In this document: piece after piece, positions 36,819 to 47,755 of the stretch
How positions within the stretch are numbered: position 1 is the stretch's first letter
How the letters are laid out: every line of letters begins with the position of its first letter
Assembly (NCBI RefSeq): GCF_030817175.1
Contig: NZ_JAUSYY010000001.1
Span: forward strand, 3,472,001-3,536,000
Reading direction: 5' to 3'
DNA: 64,000 nucleotides
Source: Agromyces ramosus
GTDB lineage: Bacteria > Actinomycetota > Actinomycetes > Actinomycetales > Microbacteriaceae
The notes under the pieces: model-generated
Told to the model about the DNA's origin: nothing
Databases searched by the model: none
The model's input: the letters and a program-made list of their open reading frames with translations, nothing else
Position numbers and translations under genes: made by a program

Positions 36819-38414
36819 ATGAGCACCCTTCACGAGGTCTCGCGCGCCGAGGCCACCGAAACGTCGCCCGCGCCGCGTACCTACGAGGTCCGCACCTTCG
36901 GGTGCCAGATGAACGTGCACGACTCCGAGCGCCTCTCCGGCTCGCTCGAAGCCGCAGGCTACGTGCCGGCCGACGGTGCCGAAGCCGACATCGTCGTCAT
37001 CAACACGTGCGCCGTGCGCGAGAACGCCGACAACAAGCTCTACGGCAATCTCGGGCATCTCGCGAGCGTCAAGCGCCGTCACGCGGGCATGCAGATCGCG
37101 GTCGGCGGATGCCTCGCCCAGAAGGACAAGAACGTCATCCTCGAGAAGGCGCCCTGGGTCGACGTCGTCTTCGGCACGCACAACATGGGCTCGCTGCCGA
37201 CCCTGCTCGAACGCGCACGCCACAACGACGAGGCCCAGCTCGAGATCCTCGACGCACTCGAAGTGTTCCCGTCGACGTTGCCGACCAAGCGAGACTCCAC
37301 CTACAGCGGCTGGGTGTCCATCTCCGTCGGGTGCAACAACACGTGCACCTTCTGCATCGTGCCGGCCCTCCGCGGCAAGGAGAAGGACCGCCGTCCGGGC
37401 GAGATCCTCTCCGAGATGCAGGCACTCGTCGACGACGGCGTCGTGGAAGTCACCCTCCTCGGCCAGAACGTCAACTCCTACGGCGTCGAATTCGGCGACC
37501 GCCAGGCCTTCAGCAAGCTGCTCAGGGCCGCCGGCCAGATCGACGGCCTCGAACGCATCCGCTTCACGAGCCCGCATCCCGCGGCCTTCACCGACGACGT
37601 CATCGACGCGATGGCCGAGACGCCGGCGGTGATGCCGCAGTTGCACATGCCGCTCCAGTCGGGTTCCGATCGCATCCTGAAGGCCATGCGCCGCTCCTAC
37701 CGCTCCGAGAAGTTCCTCGGCATCCTCGACCGCGTACGGGCGAAGATCCCGAACGCCGCGATCTCGACCGACATCATCGTGGGCTTCCCGGGCGAGACCG
37801 AGGCCGACTTCCAAGAGACCCTCCGCGTCGTCGAAGCAGCGCGCTTCGCCTCCGCGTTCACGTTCCAGTACTCCATCCGCCCCGGCACGCCGGCGGCGAC
37901 GATGGACGAGCAGGTGCCGAAGGAGGTCGTGCAAGAGCGTTACGAGCGGCTCGTCGCCCTGCAGGAGCGCATCTCCTGGGAGGAGAACCAGCGGCTCATC
38001 GGGCAGCCCGTCGAGGTGCTCGTGGCCACCGGTGAGGGCAAGAAGGACTCCGAGACGCACCGCATGAGCGGTCGCGCCGAAGACAGCCGGCTCGTGCACT
38101 TCGAGGTCCCCGAGGGGTCCGAGCTTCCGCGGCCCGGTGATGTCGTCTCGGTGACGATCACGCAGGCGGCGCCGTTCCACCTCATCGCCGACTCCATCGA
38201 CGACGCACCGCTCCGCATCCGGCGCACACGTGCGGGCGAGGCGTGGGACCGGGCGCAGGCCGAGAGTTGTGCCGTCCCCGGCGACTCCGGGACATCCGCC
38301 GCCGGCCGTGTGTCGCTCGGCCTGCCGGTGCTGCGCGTCCGCGACACCGAACCGCTCGTCTCACCCGGCGTCGGCACGATGCCGATCTACGATCCCACCG
38401 ACGCCCAGCGCTGA
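36819..38414 (+). CDS. miaB: tRNA-2-methylthio-N6-dimethylallyladenosine synthase
   Basis: A 531-residue radical-SAM methylthiotransferase. The N-terminal UPF0004 domain has three cysteines ([21 protein letters not shown]) for one 4Fe-4S cluster. The radical SAM motif is [13 protein letters not shown] domain follows near residues 385–455. The last about 70 residues form an unusual tail rich in Gly/Arg/Asp, so the protein is longer than the roughly 450–510 usual in the family. It modifies A37 of tRNAs after MiaA has added the dimethylallyl group; miaA comes next, 1 bp after its stop. Confidence 0.95.
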   Translation: MSTLHEVSRAEATETSPAPRTYEVRTFGCQMNVHDSERLSGSLEAAGYVPADGAEADIVVINTCAVRENADNKLYGNLGHLASVKRRHAGMQIAVGGCLAQKDKNVILEKAPWVDVVFGTHNMGSLPTLLERARHNDEAQLEILDALEVFPSTLPTKRDSTYSGWVSISVGCNNTCTFCIVPALRGKEKDRRPGEILSEMQALVDDGVVEVTLLGQNVNSYGVEFGDRQAFSKLLRAAGQIDGLERIRFTSPHPAAFTDDVIDAMAETPAVMPQLHMPLQSGSDRILKAMRRSYRSEKFLGILDRVRAKIPNAAISTDIIVGFPGETEADFQETLRVVEAARFASAFTFQYSIRPGTPAATMDEQVPKEVVQERYERLVALQERISWEENQRLIGQPVEVLVATGEGKKDSETHRMSGRAEDSRLVHFEVPEGSELPRPGDVVSVTITQAAPFHLIADSIDDAPLRIRRTRAGEAWDRAQAESCAVPGDSGTSAAGRVSLGLPVLRVRDTEPLVSPGVGTMPIYDPTDAQR

Positions 38415-38415
38415 C

Positions 38416-39336
38416 GTGACGATCATCGCGATCGTCGGGGCGACCGGCACCGGCAAGTCCGACTTCGCGCTCGATCTCGCCGCCGAGTTCGACCGGGCCG
38501 GCCGCGCCGCCGAGGTCGTGAACGCCGACGCGATGCAGCTCTACCGGGGCATGGACATCGGCACCGCGAAGCTTCCGCCCGATGAGCGCCGCGGCGTGCC
38601 GCACCACATGCTCGACGTGCTCGACGTCACCGAAGAGGCATCGGCTGCTGCGTACCAGGTCGCCGCGCGCGCGGCGATCGACGACATCCTCGATCGCGAC
38701 GGCGTCGCGCTGCTCGTGGGCGGGTCCGGCCTCTACGTGTCGTCGGTCATCCACGACTTCCGGTTCCCGGGCACGGATGCCGCGATCCGCGCGCGACTCG
38801 AGGCCGAGCTCGCCGAGCAGGGTCCCGGGCTCCTGCATGCGCGTCTGCGGGCGCTCGACGCCGAGACCGCGGCGAGCGTCGACCCGCAGAACGGGCGCCG
38901 CGTCGTGCGCGCCCTCGAGGTCATCGAGCTCACGGGTGAACCCAACGCCGCGCGACTTCCCGAGGAGCCGATCGCCTGGCGGCCGCACCGCGTCGTGCAC
39001 CTGCGCAGCGATCGCACCTCCCTCGTCGAGCGTCTCGACCGCCGTGTCGAGACGATGTGGGAGGCCGGCCTCGTCGAGGAGGCACGCCAGCTGATCCCGC
39101 GTGGAATCGAGCGCGGGATCACGGCCCGCAAGGCGATCGGGTACGCCCAGGCGCTCGCCGAGCTCCAGGGCCGGATGTCACGGGGTGACGCCATCGCCGA
39201 GACCCAGCAGCTCACCCGCACGTACGCGAGGCGGCAGGTGAGCTGGTTCAAGCGCTACCGCGACGCCGCGACGATCGACGCTGCCGACGGCTCCTCCCGG
39301 CGCGCCGAACTGGCGCGCCAGGCAGCCATAGACTGA
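38416..39336 (+). CDS. miaA: tRNA dimethylallyltransferase
   Basis: A 306-residue MiaA. The P-loop GATGTGKS spans residues 8–15, followed by [17 protein letters not shown] (catalytic Asp), [12 protein letters not shown] and the C-terminal [17 protein letters not shown] region that contacts tRNA. It isopentenylates A37 of tRNAs reading UNN codons. The start is GTG 38416, two bases after the miaB stop; upstream extension would overlap miaB. Confidence 0.95.
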   Translation: MTIIAIVGATGTGKSDFALDLAAEFDRAGRAAEVVNADAMQLYRGMDIGTAKLPPDERRGVPHHMLDVLDVTEEASAAAYQVAARAAIDDILDRDGVALLVGGSGLYVSSVIHDFRFPGTDAAIRARLEAELAEQGPGLLHARLRALDAETAASVDPQNGRRVVRALEVIELTGEPNAARLPEEPIAWRPHRVVHLRSDRTSLVERLDRRVETMWEAGLVEEARQLIPRGIERGITARKAIGYAQALAELQGRMSRGDAIAETQQLTRTYARRQVSWFKRYRDAATIDAADGSSRRAELARQAAID

Positions 39337-39340
39337 GGCA

Positions 39341-40222
39341 ATGTCGTTCGATCTGCGGTTCACCAAGGGCCAGGGCACGGGGAACGACTTCGTGTTGTTC
39401 AGTGACGCCGAAGGCGAGAACGAGCTCACGCCGACGCAGATCGCCGCGGTCTGCGACCGCCGCTTCGGGGTCGGCGCCGACGGAGTCATCCGCGCCGTCC
39501 GCTCGGCGAACCTCGACGCCGGTGCCTCGGCGCTGGCCGAAGATCCGCAGGCGGCCTGGTTCATGGACTATTGGAACGCCGACGGGACCGTGTCGGAGAT
39601 GTGCGGCAACGGCATCCGGGTCTTCGCGAAGTACCTGCTCGACCAGGGTTTCGCCGAGCTTCACGCCGGGGCATCCATCGCGATCGGCACGCGCGCGGGC
39701 GTTCGCCGGGTCACCCGGACGAAGGGCGGATTCGAAGCCGATCTCGGCCGGTGGCGCCTCGCGGGCGGCGAGCCGCTCGTGCGTGCCAAGCAATTGCCCG
39801 TGGCGCGCCCCGGACTCGGCATCGACGTGGGCAATCCGCACGTGGTGGTCGCCCTCGCCGACGACGAAGAGCTCGACGGTCTCGACCTCGCCTACCAGCC
39901 GATCCTCGACCCGGTGCCCCAGGCGGGTGCGAACGTCGAGTTCGTCGTGCCGGCAGACCCGCTCGTCGAAGAGGGTGTCGGCCGCATCCGCATGCGCGTG
40001 CACGAGCGAGGCTCGGGCGAGACCCTCTCCTGCGGCACCGGCGCCGTGGCCTCGGCGCTCGCGGTGCGGCACTGGGCGGGCGCGTCGGCACCGAGCGACT
40101 GGCGTGTGCAGGTGCCGGGCGGCGTGCTCGGCGTGCGCATGTTCGCGGCCGACGACGGTGAGCACGTGGCACTGTCAGGTCCGGCCGAGCTCGTCTTCGA
40201 TGGAGTGCTGACTCTCGCCTGA
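39341..40222 (+). CDS. dapF: Diaminopimelate epimerase
   Basis: A 293-residue DapF. The two catalytic cysteines are in MCGNGIRVF and [12 protein letters not shown], with the GNDFV segment near residue 12 and VGNPHVVV midway. It converts LL- to meso-diaminopimelate for lysine and peptidoglycan. TAGACT (39329–39334) sits 6 nt before the ATG and overlaps the end of miaA, so it may have its own leaderless start inside the operon. Confidence 0.95.
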   Translation: MSFDLRFTKGQGTGNDFVLFSDAEGENELTPTQIAAVCDRRFGVGADGVIRAVRSANLDAGASALAEDPQAAWFMDYWNADGTVSEMCGNGIRVFAKYLLDQGFAELHAGASIAIGTRAGVRRVTRTKGGFEADLGRWRLAGGEPLVRAKQLPVARPGLGIDVGNPHVVVALADDEELDGLDLAYQPILDPVPQAGANVEFVVPADPLVEEGVGRIRMRVHERGSGETLSCGTGAVASALAVRHWAGASAPSDWRVQVPGGVLGVRMFAADDGEHVALSGPAELVFDGVLTLA

Positions 40223-40229
40223 TCCGGTC

Positions 40230-40838
40230 TCAGGCGCTGGGGCGACGAGCCTTGAGCACGCGGAAGCCCTTGGAGGTCTCAGCGCGCTCGACATCGAGGC
40301 CGAGATCGTCGCCGAGCCAGCGCTGCAGCGACTCGGCGCCGAGGTGCTTGGCGACCACCAGCCAGGCGTCGGCCCCATCGTCGAGCAGCGGCAGCCAGCG
40401 CGACAGCATGGCGTGCAGCTCGACCTTGCCGACCCGGATCGGCGGGTTCGACCAGATCGTGGCGAATCGGAGCCCGGCGGGAACATCGTCGGGCAGCATC
40501 GCGTTGACATTGTGGAGGCCGAGTCGGGTGGCGTTGTGCCGCACGAGGTCGAGGGCGCGTTCGTTCACGTCGACGGCCCACACCGAGGCATCCGGTGATT
40601 GCAGCGCAAGACTCACGGCGATGGGCCCCCAGCCGGTGCCGAGGTCGAGGAGGTTTCCCGTCGAGGGCGGCGGCGACACGGTGTCGAGCAGCACGTGAGT
40701 GCCCTCATCGAGATGGTCGGGACTGAACACGCCGCCGGCGGTCGTGAGCTCGACCTCGCGGCCGGCGAGCACCGCCCGGATGGTGCGGGTGTTCCGTTCG
40801 CTCGCGGGAGACGAGGAGAAATAGTGATCGGAGCCCAT
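40230..40838 (-). CDS. Class I SAM-dependent methyltransferase (RsmC-like)
   Basis: A 202-residue methyltransferase. The SAM loop is NLLDLGTGWGPIAVSLAL, followed by VWAVDVNERALDLVRHNA and the catalytic SNPPIRVGK (NPP-x motif), typical of the RsmC/RlmG class that makes N2-methylguanine in 16S or 23S rRNA. The ATG at 40838 has no Shine-Dalgarno, but on the minus strand a TAGGTT hexamer lies 7 nt upstream, so it seems leaderless. The frame continuing far upstream of it is antisense of hflX. Confidence 0.85.
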   Translation of the reverse strand: MGSDHYFSSSPASERNTRTIRAVLAGREVELTTAGGVFSPDHLDEGTHVLLDTVSPPPSTGNLLDLGTGWGPIAVSLALQSPDASVWAVDVNERALDLVRHNATRLGLHNVNAMLPDDVPAGLRFATIWSNPPIRVGKVELHAMLSRWLPLLDDGADAWLVVAKHLGAESLQRWLGDDLGLDVERAETSKGFRVLKARRPSA

Positions 40839-40880
40839 ACAGGGGAACCTATCGCAGCGATTGGAACTAGGGTTAACACG

Positions 40881-42410
40881 ATGAATGAAGCCGAACACAC
40901 GACCGCAGACGACGCCGTCGAGCGGGTGCTGCGCGGCGCAGAATCCAAGGCGGGCATCACCCGATTCGGAGTGACCCCCGCCGAGGCGCTGATGGCGCCC
41001 GGGTCGGATGCCGCCGCCGACAGCGACACCGATGGCGAGCAGTTCGACCGCGACGCGCGTGCTGCACTCCGCCGTGTCGGCGGACTGTCGACCGAGCTCG
41101 AAGACGTCACCGAGGTCGAGTACCGGCAGCTGCGTCTCGAGAACGTCGTGCTCATCGGCGTGTACTCGCAGGGCGCGCAAGACGAGGCCGAGAACTCGAT
41201 GCGTGAACTCGCAGCACTCGCCGAGACGGCCGGAGCGCGCGTGCTCGACGGCGTGCTGCAGCGCCGGCCCCATCCCGATCCGAGCACGTACCTCGGTCGC
41301 GGCAAGGTCGAGGAACTCCGGCACATCGTCGCCTCGCTGGGCGCCGACACCGTCGTCGCCGACACCGAGCTGGCGCCGAGCCAGCGGCGTGCGCTCGAAG
41401 ACGCGGTGAAGGTCAAGGTCATCGACCGCACTGCGGTCATCCTCGACATCTTCAGCCAGCACGCCAAGAGCCGGGAGGGCAAGGCCCAGGTCGAGCTCGC
41501 CCAGCTCGAGTACCTCCTCCCGCGACTCCGCGGATGGGGTGAGTCGATGTCCCGCCAAGCGGGTGGGCAAGTGGGCGGCACGGGCGCCGGAATGGGCTCG
41601 CGTGGTCCGGGTGAGACGAAGATCGAACTCGATCGTCGCCGCATCCATTCCCGTATGGCGAAGCTCCGCAAGCAGATCACCGGCATGAAGCCGGCGCGCG
41701 AGGCCAAGCGGGCGAACCGCAAGCGCAATGCCGTGCCGTCGGTCGCGATCGCCGGCTACACCAACGCCGGCAAGTCGAGCCTCCTGAACCGCATCACAGG
41801 CGCCGGCGTGCTCGTCGAGAACGCCCTGTTCGCAACGCTCGATGCCACCGTGCGACGCAACACCACCGACGACGGGCGGGTCTACACGATCGCCGACACC
41901 GTGGGCTTCGTGCGCAACCTCCCGCACCAGCTCGTGGAGGCGTTCCGCTCGACGCTCGAGGAGGTCGCCGATTCCGACCTCATCGTGCACGTCGTCGACG
42001 CGGCGCACCCCGATCCCGCCGGACAGATCGCCACGGTGCGCGACGTCATCGGCGAGGTCGGCGCCCGAGGCATCCCCGAGCTCGTCGTGTTCAACAAGGC
42101 CGACCTGGTGAGCCCCGAAGACCGCCTGGTGCTGCGCGGGCTCGAGCCCGGCGCGATCTTCGCCTCGGCGCGCACCGGAGAGGGCGTGCCCGAGGTGCTT
42201 GCCGCCATCGGTCGCATGCTGCCCGATCCCGCGGTCGAGATCGACCTGCTCGTGCCCTACGATCGTGGCGATGTGGTGTCGATGCTGCACGAGACGGGGC
42301 GCGTGCTCTCGCTCGACTACCTCGAAGACGGCACCCGCATCCGGGCGCTCGCGTCGCCCGAGCAGGCCGCACAGCTCGCGGAGTTCACGGCGACCTCGAT
42401 CGGCGCCTGA
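40881..42410 (+). CDS. hflX: GTPase HflX
   Basis: A 509-residue HflX. The N-terminal domain has RLENVVLIGVYSQGAQDEAENSM and TYLGRGKVEEL. The linker contains GGTGAGMGSRGPGETKIELDRR. The G domain has GYTNAGKSSL (G1), DTVGF (G3) and FNKADL (G4). HflX splits stalled or heat-damaged ribosomes. A TAGGGT box (40868–40873) is 7 nt before ATG 40881 and the spacer with the divergent methyltransferase is only 42 bp, so two leaderless promoters face away from each other. Confidence 0.95.
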   Translation: MNEAEHTTADDAVERVLRGAESKAGITRFGVTPAEALMAPGSDAAADSDTDGEQFDRDARAALRRVGGLSTELEDVTEVEYRQLRLENVVLIGVYSQGAQDEAENSMRELAALAETAGARVLDGVLQRRPHPDPSTYLGRGKVEELRHIVASLGADTVVADTELAPSQRRALEDAVKVKVIDRTAVILDIFSQHAKSREGKAQVELAQLEYLLPRLRGWGESMSRQAGGQVGGTGAGMGSRGPGETKIELDRRRIHSRMAKLRKQITGMKPAREAKRANRKRNAVPSVAIAGYTNAGKSSLLNRITGAGVLVENALFATLDATVRRNTTDDGRVYTIADTVGFVRNLPHQLVEAFRSTLEEVADSDLIVHVVDAAHPDPAGQIATVRDVIGEVGARGIPELVVFNKADLVSPEDRLVLRGLEPGAIFASARTGEGVPEVLAAIGRMLPDPAVEIDLLVPYDRGDVVSMLHETGRVLSLDYLEDGTRIRALASPEQAAQLAEFTATSIGA

Positions 42411-42620
42411 TCGCAGCCCACGTCACCTGATGTCACAGAGGGCGCGATCTGCATGAGACCGGCGTATCGTCGCTCTTGATCGTCGGTGAGCGGTCGGATA
42501 CCGCCCACCAGGAGCGACCGCCGAGCCCGGCACCCGCCCGCGACACCCACCCGCCGCCTTGGCCGGGGGAGCGCGGCCTGCCCGTGCCTCCGCCGACACG
42601 GCGTGCCTGCGAGGAGCATC
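42411..42620 (+). other. 210-bp hflX–metF spacer
   Basis: No gene or known riboswitch was recognised; no B12-box or SAM-aptamer consensus was found by eye. A tiny ORF (42453–42479, eight codons, MRPAYRRS) lies in the leader, and GGCCG (42561–42565) can pair with CGGCC (42574–42578). GAGGAG at 42611–42616 is the metF Shine-Dalgarno. Confidence 0.4.
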
Positions 42621-43613
42621 ATGGCAGCGACCGGATCCGACGCTTCGGGCGCGGACTGTCGGCCGCAGACGCCGATCTCGTTCGAGCTCTTCCCGCCGCG
42701 CACCGATGCCGCGGCGCTCGCGCTCGGCCGCACCATCGACCGCCTCGCCGAGGTGCGGCCGGCCTTCATCTCGGTGACGTTCGGTGCGGGCGGCACGTCC
42801 CGCGACCGGTCGCTCACCGTGCTCCGCTACATGCTCGAGCACACCGATGTCGAGCCGATGGCGCACCTCACGTGCGTCGGTTCGTCGCATGCGGAGGCCA
42901 ACCGGCTCGTGCGCGAGTTCCTCGACGCCGGCATCACGAGCTTCCTCGCCCTGCGCGGCGACCCTCCGGCGGCAGGCGAGGACGACGCCGGCATCGGCGA
43001 CCTCGGCAGCGCGGCCGAGCTCGTGCAACTCATCCATCGGGTGCAGGAGGAGCGCGAGCCGTTCGCGCAGTTCGGCGTCCCCGGCGTGCCGGGAGCGTCG
43101 GAGATCGGCGAGCGACCACGGCCCGAGCGGGTCGCGGTGGCGACCTTCCCCACGGGGCATCCGCGGTCCCGTGGCGTGGCGCAAGACGTCGACACGCTGC
43201 TCGCGAAGGAGATCGCGGGCGCGAACCTCGCGATCACCCAGCTGTTCTGGCGCTCCGACGACTACCTCGGCTTCGTCGAACGCGCCCGTGCGGGCGGCGT
43301 CACCATTCCGATCCTGCCGGGCATCATGCCCGTGACGACCCCTGCGCGCCTTGCGCGCCTCACCGAGCTCACGGGCGTCGAACCGCCGGCCGAGCTCAGC
43401 ATCGACCTCGAGATCGAACCGGATGCCGCGGGCCAGGCCGAGCTCGGCATCGCGTACGCCACCCGGCTCGCCGCCGAGGTGCTCGCAGGTGGCGCCCCGG
43501 GCCTGCACCTCTACACCTTCAACCGCCACGAGGCCGTTCTCGACGTCGTCGGACGCCTCGGGCTCCGACCCGCAGACCAGCTCGTCAATGAGAGGAACAC
43601 CACAGAACGATGA
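42621..43613 (+). CDS. metF: 5,10-methylenetetrahydrofolate reductase
   Basis: A 330-residue MTHFR. Visible motifs are [10 protein letters not shown] (catalytic Glu), [32 protein letters not shown] (FAD loop), [10 protein letters not shown] and [12 protein letters not shown]. It makes 5-methyltetrahydrofolate, the methyl donor for MetE, whose gene overlaps by 4 bp. ATG 42621 has GAGGAG just upstream; the frame is open further upstream but unlike the family. Confidence 0.95.
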   Translation: MAATGSDASGADCRPQTPISFELFPPRTDAAALALGRTIDRLAEVRPAFISVTFGAGGTSRDRSLTVLRYMLEHTDVEPMAHLTCVGSSHAEANRLVREFLDAGITSFLALRGDPPAAGEDDAGIGDLGSAAELVQLIHRVQEEREPFAQFGVPGVPGASEIGERPRPERVAVATFPTGHPRSRGVAQDVDTLLAKEIAGANLAITQLFWRSDDYLGFVERARAGGVTIPILPGIMPVTTPARLARLTELTGVEPPAELSIDLEIEPDAAGQAELGIAYATRLAAEVLAGGAPGLHLYTFNRHEAVLDVVGRLGLRPADQLVNERNTTER

Positions 43614-45955
43614 CCGCACACTCCTTTCCCACCGGCACCATCCTCGGCTACCCGCGAATCGGCCGGCGCCGTGAGTTGAAGCGCGCCGTCGAGGCATTCT
43701 GGGCCGGCACCATCGACGCCCTCGAACTCGAGCAGCGCGCGGCGCAACTGCGCGCCGCCAACCGCGAGCGCCTCGCCTCGCTCGGCCTGGGCCGCACCGA
43801 CTCCTCGATCCCCGAGTCCTTCTCGTACTACGACCAGGTGCTCGACGCCGCCGTCGCCGTGGGCGCCCTGCCCGCGCGGTTCACCCGGTTCCTCGATGCC
43901 GACGGCGGCGCCGACCTCGAGGCGTACTTCACGATCGCGCGGGGCGTCGGCGACGACGCGCCGCTCGAGATGACCAAGTGGTTCGACTCGAACTACCACT
44001 ACCTCGTGCCCGAGATCGGCCCCGAGACCTCGTTCTCGCTGCACGCCGAGCGCATCCTCGCCGAGTTCACGGAGGCGAAGGCCGCGGGCTTCCTGACGCG
44101 ACCCGTCATCGTCGGGCCGGTCACATTCCTCCTCCTCTCGAAGGCGGCCGACGGCGCACCCGAGGGATTCCGTCCGCTCGATCGCCTCGCCGACCTCGTC
44201 CCCGTGTACGCGGCGCTCCTCGAGCGTCTCGCCGAGGCCGGGGCACAGTGGGTGCAGCTCGACGAGCCCGCTCTCGTGAGCGAGAGCATCGACGAGCCGC
44301 GTGACCGCGTCCTCGACGGCGTCGCCGTCGCGTACGACGCGCTCGGTGCCGTGGCGTCGCGCCCCGCGATCTTCGTCGCCGCGCCGTACGGCTCGCTCGA
44401 TGACGCCCTCCCTGCACTTGCGGCGACGCCCGTCGAGGCGATCGGCCTCGACGTTGTACGTGGCGTGCTGCCCGAGCTGCTCGATCCGGCGACTGCCGAG
44501 TCGCTCGCCGCGAAGACGCTCGTCGCGGGCGTCGTCGACGGCCACAACATCTGGCGCGGCGACCTCGCCACGGCGTTCGATCGCGTCGAGGCGGTGCGTG
44601 CGCTCTCGGGTGCCGTCGCCGTGTCGACCTCGACGTCGCTCCTGCACGTGCCGCACGACGTCGACGACGAGACCGCGCTCGACGCCCGTCTCGTGAGCTG
44701 GCTCGCGTTCGCCGACCAGAAGGTCGCCCAGGTCGCAGTGCTCGCGCGCGGGCTCGCCGAAGGACGCGACGCCATCGTCGCTCAGCTCGACGAGGCATCC
44801 GCCGCCCTCGCCGACCGCACCGGAGCACCCGGCGTGCGAGTCCCCGCCGTGCGTGAGCGCCTCGCGGCGCTCTCCGAGCGCGACTTCTCCCGTGCCGACT
44901 ACGACGAGCGCGTCGCGGCGCAGGCCGCCCTCGCCCTGCCCGAGTTGCCGACCACGACGATCGGCTCGTTCCCGCAGACGGGAGACATCCGCCGCGCCCG
45001 TGCGCACCTCTCGAGCGGTGCCCTGTCGGACGACGAGTACCGCGACCTCATGCGCGCGGAGATCGAGCGGGTCATCCGCCTCCAGGAGGAGATCGGACTC
45101 GACGTGCTCGTGCACGGCGAGCCCGAGCGCAACGACATGGTGCAGTACTTCGCCGAGCTGCTCGACGGGTTCGCCGTCACGCAGCACGGCTGGGTGCAGT
45201 CGTACGGCTCGCGTTGCGCGCGACCGTCGATCCTCTGGGGCGACGTGTCACGCCCGGCGCCGATGACCGTCGACTGGTCGACCTACGCGCAGTCGCTCAC
45301 CGAGAAGCCCGTCAAGGGCATGCTCACCGGGCCGGTCACGATCCTCGCGTGGTCGTTCGTACGCGACGACCAGCCACTCGGCGACACCGCGAACCAGGTC
45401 GCCCTCGCACTCCGCGACGAGATCACCGACCTCGAGGCGGCGGGCATCACGGTGATCCAGGTCGACGAGCCGGCGTTGCGCGAGCTGCTGCCGCTGAAGC
45501 TCGCCGACCAGCCCGCATACCTCGACTGGTCGGTCGGGTCGTTCCGGCTCGCGACCGGTGGCGCCGCCGTGGCGACGCAGGTGCACACCCACCTCTGCTA
45601 CTCGGAGTTCGGCGTCGTCATCGACGCGATCCGCAAGCTCGACGCGGATGTCACGAGCATCGAGGCGGCTCGGAGCCGCATGGAGGTCGTCGACGACATC
45701 TCGGCGAGCGGCTTCGACCACGGCATCGGCCCGGGCGTCTACGACATCCACTCGCCGCGCGTGCCGAGTGCCGCGGAGGTGCAGGCGCTGCTCGAGCGAG
45801 CCGTCGCCGACATCCCGGCCTCGAGGCTGTGGGTGAACCCCGACTGCGGGTTGAAGACCCGGGGCTACGACGAGACCGTCGCGTCGCTCGAGCACATCAT
45901 CGAGGCAACCCGCGCGGTGCGAGCAGAGCTCGGCGCGCCCGCCCTCGTCGAGTAG
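43610..45955 (+). CDS. metE: Cobalamin-independent methionine synthase
   Basis: A 781-residue MetE with both barrel halves. The N-terminal half begins [15 protein letters not shown]. The catalytic half has [31 protein letters not shown] and SYGSRCARP, and the zinc ligands H661 and C663 (THLCYSE) and C746 (NPDCGLKTR). It methylates homocysteine from 5-methyl-tetrahydropteroylglutamate. It is coupled to metF (ATGA at 43610) and followed by a strong hairpin, so metF-metE form a two-gene operon. Confidence 0.96.
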   Translation: MTAHSFPTGTILGYPRIGRRRELKRAVEAFWAGTIDALELEQRAAQLRAANRERLASLGLGRTDSSIPESFSYYDQVLDAAVAVGALPARFTRFLDADGGADLEAYFTIARGVGDDAPLEMTKWFDSNYHYLVPEIGPETSFSLHAERILAEFTEAKAAGFLTRPVIVGPVTFLLLSKAADGAPEGFRPLDRLADLVPVYAALLERLAEAGAQWVQLDEPALVSESIDEPRDRVLDGVAVAYDALGAVASRPAIFVAAPYGSLDDALPALAATPVEAIGLDVVRGVLPELLDPATAESLAAKTLVAGVVDGHNIWRGDLATAFDRVEAVRALSGAVAVSTSTSLLHVPHDVDDETALDARLVSWLAFADQKVAQVAVLARGLAEGRDAIVAQLDEASAALADRTGAPGVRVPAVRERLAALSERDFSRADYDERVAAQAALALPELPTTTIGSFPQTGDIRRARAHLSSGALSDDEYRDLMRAEIERVIRLQEEIGLDVLVHGEPERNDMVQYFAELLDGFAVTQHGWVQSYGSRCARPSILWGDVSRPAPMTVDWSTYAQSLTEKPVKGMLTGPVTILAWSFVRDDQPLGDTANQVALALRDEITDLEAAGITVIQVDEPALRELLPLKLADQPAYLDWSVGSFRLATGGAAVATQVHTHLCYSEFGVVIDAIRKLDADVTSIEAARSRMEVVDDISASGFDHGIGPGVYDIHSPRVPSAAEVQALLERAVADIPASRLWVNPDCGLKTRGYDETVASLEHIIEATRAVRAELGAPALVE

Positions 45956-45962
45956 GTGCTGC

Positions 45963-45994
45963 GGGCGGATGTCGCGAGCTCGCGGCATCCGCCC
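45963..45994 (+). terminator. Hairpin after metE
   Basis: GGGCGGATG (45963–45971) pairs with CATCCGCCC (45986–45994), and the inner CGCGAGCTCGCG continues the stem after one T·G wobble. It begins 7 bp after the metE stop. There is no T-run. The arms include GGCATCCG. Confidence 0.7.
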
Positions 45995-46071
45995 CGCATC
46001 GCTCGATCGCGCACGGGCGTTGCACATGCGTTGCAGGGGTGCCGTACAGGCGCACCGCTTACGGTCGACCC

Positions 46072-46812
46072 ATGCAACTCGCGGTTCACGCATCGGGGCG
46101 CGGTTCGCGCACTGCGATCCTCATCCACGGCATCATGTCGGATTCGCGTGCCTGGCACCGGGTGACCGCTGAGCTCGAAGGTCACGGATTCCGCGTGCTC
46201 GCCGTCGACCTCGCGGGTCACGGACGCAGTCCGCGAGCTCGGCAGTACTCGCCGGCCGCGTGGGCCGACGACGTCGTCGAAACGCTCGAGCCGCTGCTCG
46301 ACGGGCCGCCCGAGGTCGTCATGGGGCACTCGCTCGGCGGGCTCGTGGCGAGCATCGTCGCCGATCGGCTGGCGCCCCGCGCGGCCATCTACATCGACCC
46401 GGCGTTCTCGTTCCCCACCGGCATCAGGGGCTGGGCGTTCAAGGCGTTCTTCGCGCTCGCACCGCGACCGAGGCGCTCAGCACTCGTGCGGATGAACCCG
46501 AAATGGAGCGCGACCGACGTCGACATCGAGGTCGCGACCCTCAGGGACTGGGACAAGCGGACGATCCTGGGCTTCACCGATACCCGGCGTCTCGTGCCGC
46601 CGGTGCGACTCGTGGCTCCCACGCTCGTCGTGCTCGCGGAGAAGAGCCTGCTCATCACGGAACGCGTCGCGGTACAGCTGCGTCGCCAGGGCATGACCGT
46701 CGAGACGGTCGAGGGAACGGGGCATACCGTCTTCCGCGACGACCACGCGGGATTCATGGACACGGTCGTCGAGTGGCTGCGCGGCCTCGCGCCCGCCCCG
46801 CAGCACGTCTAG
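46072..46812 (+). CDS. Alpha/beta-fold hydrolase
   Basis: A 246-residue hydrolase. It has the oxyanion region [13 protein letters not shown], the nucleophile elbow GHSLGG with the catalytic Ser, a later [12 protein letters not shown] strand and the catalytic His in [12 protein letters not shown]. Substrate unknown. TACGGT (46060–46065) lies 6 nt before the ATG. It converges on lexA, and the two stop codons overlap within CTAG (46809–46812), leaving no room for a terminator. Confidence 0.85.
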   Translation: MQLAVHASGRGSRTAILIHGIMSDSRAWHRVTAELEGHGFRVLAVDLAGHGRSPRARQYSPAAWADDVVETLEPLLDGPPEVVMGHSLGGLVASIVADRLAPRAAIYIDPAFSFPTGIRGWAFKAFFALAPRPRRSALVRMNPKWSATDVDIEVATLRDWDKRTILGFTDTRRLVPPVRLVAPTLVVLAEKSLLITERVAVQLRRQGMTVETVEGTGHTVFRDDHAGFMDTVVEWLRGLAPAPQHV

Positions 46813-47498
46813 ACCGAACGCAGGACCGCCACGACCTTTCCGAGCACCTCGGAGTGATCGCCGACGATCGGCTCGAACGCACTGTTGCGCGGAAGCAGCC
46901 AGATGTGGCCGTCGCGCTGCCGGAAGACCTTCACCGTGGCCTCGCCGTCGAGCATCGCGGCGACGATCTCGCCGTTCTCGGCGGTGCGCTGCGAGCGCAC
47001 GACGACCCAGTCGCCATCGCAGATCGCGGCATCGATCATGGAGTCGCCCACGACCTTGAGGATGAACAGCTCGCCCTTGCCGACGAGCTGGCGGGGGAGC
47101 GGGAACACCTCTTCGATCTGCTGCTCCGCCATGATCGGCACGCCGGCCGCGATGCGGCCGACCAGCGGCACCATCGCCGCGTCGCCGACGGGAGCGGGGT
47201 CGCCGGCGGCCGGGCTGCGGGGCTCGGTGCCGGGCAGCTCGATGAGCACCTCGAGCGCGCGCGGCCGATTGGGATCGCGCCGGAGGTAGCCGGCGAGTTC
47301 GAGCTGGTTCAGCTGGTGCGTGACGCTCGAGAGCGATGACAGGCCCACCTCGTCGCCGATCTCCCGCATGCTCGGCGGATATCCACGGTTCGCGACCGAG
47401 CGTTGGATGGCCTCGAGGATGGCGATCTGCTTCGCGCTCAGGCTCTTGCGGCGGCGCGCTCGGCTCGTGTCGCGCGCGTCGTCGATGTCGGTGCTCAA
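46809..47498 (-). CDS. lexA: LexA repressor
   Basis: A 229-residue LexA. The winged helix (residues about 20–85) has [25 protein letters not shown]. The self-cleavage site is A118–G119, with the catalytic dyad S153 ([10 protein letters not shown]) and K190 (EATVKVFRQ). The start is TTG at 47498: no ATG or GTG lies between it and the upstream non-homologous region, and GGAG is just upstream. It represses the SOS genes and, from the boxes in its leader, itself. Its stop overlaps that of the hydrolase. Confidence 0.95.
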   Translation of the reverse strand: MSTDIDDARDTSRARRRKSLSAKQIAILEAIQRSVANRGYPPSMREIGDEVGLSSLSSVTHQLNQLELAGYLRRDPNRPRALEVLIELPGTEPRSPAAGDPAPVGDAAMVPLVGRIAAGVPIMAEQQIEEVFPLPRQLVGKGELFILKVVGDSMIDAAICDGDWVVVRSQRTAENGEIVAAMLDGEATVKVFRQRDGHIWLLPRNSAFEPIVGDHSEVLGKVVAVLRSV

Positions 47499-47558
47499 CG
47501 TCTCCGCCCCTCGTTGCGACCGCAGGGCGATCGGATGTCGGTGGTGTCTGGTCGACTG

Positions 47559-47616
47559 TCTTCCAGATGTTCGAAACTGTATCCGCCCCGGGCGGGTGCG
47601 GCAAACATTCGTTCGA
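47559..47616 (-). promoter_or_regulatory. lexA promoter with two SOS-type boxes
   Basis: On the minus strand TTTGCC (47605–47600) and TACAGT (47581–47576) are 18 bp apart. A LexA-like box TCGAACGAATGTTTGC (47616–47601) overlaps the -35. A weaker one, TCGAACATCTGGAAGA (47574–47559), covers the predicted start. This is the layout of an autorepressed lexA. Confidence 0.65.
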
Positions 47617-47658
47617 GTGTGTCGTGGTATTCGCTCGCAGATTTCCGCGTGGCGGTGC

Positions 47659-47690
47659 TTGCGGCCTCGATTGTTCGAAGATATATTCGG
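47659..47690 (+). promoter_or_regulatory. Promoter of the LysM gene with an overlapping SOS-type box
   Basis: TTGCGG (47659–47664) and TATATT (47682–47687) are spaced by 17 bp. The degenerate LexA box TCGAAGATATATTCGG (47675–47690, 9 of 12 positions) covers the -10. Confidence 0.6.
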
Positions 47691-47755
47691 AACAGAGCTT
47701 CGCATCCGGCCCTCCCGGCCGAGGGTCGGATGCGGCTCCCTCAGGAGGTGTGACC

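Noticed and set aside
40839..42290. Minus-strand open frame extending upstream of the methyltransferase
   Set aside because: It is antisense of hflX; methyltransferase homology starts at 40838 with its own promoter-like box.
42411..42620. Cobalamin or SAM riboswitch before metF-metE
   Set aside because: No B12-box-like or SAM-aptamer consensus could be found by eye; left as an unassigned leader.
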